From Euzebyales bacterium (GTDB lineage Bacteria > Actinomycetota > Nitriliruptoria > Euzebyales > JAHELV01), in contig DATHVN010000008.1 of NCBI GenBank assembly GCA_035461305.1, forward strand, positions 1 to 52,622: 52,622 nt of DNA, given 5' to 3'. The translations under genes were made by a program, and so were the position numbers. The notes under the pieces were generated by a model. The model searched no databases, was not told the origin of the DNA, and saw nothing but the letters and a program-made list of their open reading frames with translations. Of this stretch, positions 52,215 to 52,622 are shown one piece after another (within the stretch, counting starts at the first letter, position 1; every line of letters begins with the position of its first letter).

Positions 52215-52622
52215 ATGACCAACGAGGGGCACAGCGCACCCCCACGTCGGCTGCGGTGGGGCATGGTCGGCGGCGGCGCGGGATCGACGATCGGCGACTC
52301 GCACCGACGCGCCGGCCGGTACGACGACCGGTTCGAGCTCGTCGCCGGCGTCTTCGCGACCGACGCGGATCGCAGTCGCGCGTTCGCCCGTGGTCTCCGG
52401 ATCGACGAGGACCGCCGGTACGGCAGGTGGGACGAGATGGCCGAGCGGGAGGCGAACCGAGAGGACGGCATCGAGGCGGTTACGATCTGCACGCCCAACC
52501 ACAGCCACCACGCGATCGCATCAGCGTTCCTCGACCACGGCATCGACGTGATCTGCGACAAGCCGCTGACCACGACGGTGGACGACGCGCTCGACCTGGT
52601 CGGCCGGCAGCGCCACACTGGC
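52215..52622 (+). CDS. Gfo/Idh/MocA family oxidoreductase, partial (cut by the right edge)
   Basis: ATG 52215 has AAGGAGGT directly upstream. The 136 residues present form most of the NAD(P)-binding domain: [55 protein letters not shown] and [15 protein letters not shown] (CDKP in place of CEKP). It is the third dehydrogenase of the island and follows an isomerase, repeating the pair arrangement. The substrate domain lies beyond the window. Confidence 0.88.
   Translation, partial: MTNEGHSAPPRRLRWGMVGGGAGSTIGDSHRRAGRYDDRFELVAGVFATDADRSRAFARGLRIDEDRRYGRWDEMAEREANREDGIEAVTICTPNHSHHAIASAFLDHGIDVICDKPLTTTVDDALDLVGRQRHTG

Overview
The window is 52.6 kb of very high-GC DNA with many GTG starts, short Shine-Dalgarno-led intergenic gaps, ATGA/GTGA stop-start overlaps, an HMG-CoA lyase, an ECF41-type sigma factor, a PknB-like kinase and an actinobacterial-style inositol cluster. 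This points to an actinomycetote, possibly a deep-branching class, but no rRNA or other marker gene is present to place it. I saw no tRNA, rRNA, CRISPR array or intact insertion sequence.

Layout. 1-5.8 kb: a secreted protein cut by the left edge, a three-gene carbohydrate ABC importer on the minus strand, and a divergent glycogen-debranching-type glycosidase. 5.8-11.1 kb: a compact minus-strand beta-oxidation operon (thiolase, hydratase/3-hydroxyacyl-CoA dehydrogenase, acyl-CoA dehydrogenase). 11.2-11.5 kb: a small SelW/SelT-family gene with an in-frame TGA and a SECIS-like hairpin. 11.5-13 kb: a conserved hypothetical gene, a frameshifted cupin and a decayed DUF222/HNH remnant. 13-19 kb: aconitase, a stand-alone NuoF-like flavoprotein and a CBS-domain/citrate synthase fusion. 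19-24.7 kb: a receptor Ser/Thr kinase, a YceI protein, a decayed sugar transferase next to an NAD-dependent epimerase, a frameshifted DUF4349 lipoprotein and a methyltransferase tail. 24.7-28 kb: amidohydrolase plus HMG-CoA lyase, then a class III aminotransferase broken by many shifts. 28-29.1 kb: no large gene, but two small ORFs with strong Shine-Dalgarno sites. 29.1-35.3 kb: DoxX, a PPOX-family protein, a zinc ribbon protein, a disulfide oxidoreductase, a sulfite-oxidase-like enzyme, and an epimerase/membrane protein/ECF41 sigma operon.

35.3 kb to the right edge is a large inositol catabolism island. A GntR/HutC regulator is divergent from iolC, a DeoC-like aldolase, iolB, iolD, mmsA/iolA, iolE, an ABC permease and ATPase, iolG, an IolH-like isomerase, the substrate-binding lipoprotein, further Gfo/Idh/MocA dehydrogenases and further xylose-isomerase-like TIM barrels. 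Together they would import inositols, oxidise, dehydrate, hydrolyse, isomerise, phosphorylate and cleave them, and convert malonate semialdehyde to acetyl-CoA. The extra dehydrogenase/isomerase pairs suggest several stereoisomers or derivatives are used.

Most striking is the putative selenoprotein: CVP-Sec followed, 21 nt after the TGA, by a hairpin with a GGTCT loop like that of E. coli fdhF. Also notable are an identical 20-bp in-frame insert shared by aconitase and iolC, a 22-codon ORF that bridges two iol genes with ATGA overlaps at both ends, and several broken genes. Many of the frameshifts are cured by adding one base to a C or G run, so some 'pseudogenes' may be sequence errors.
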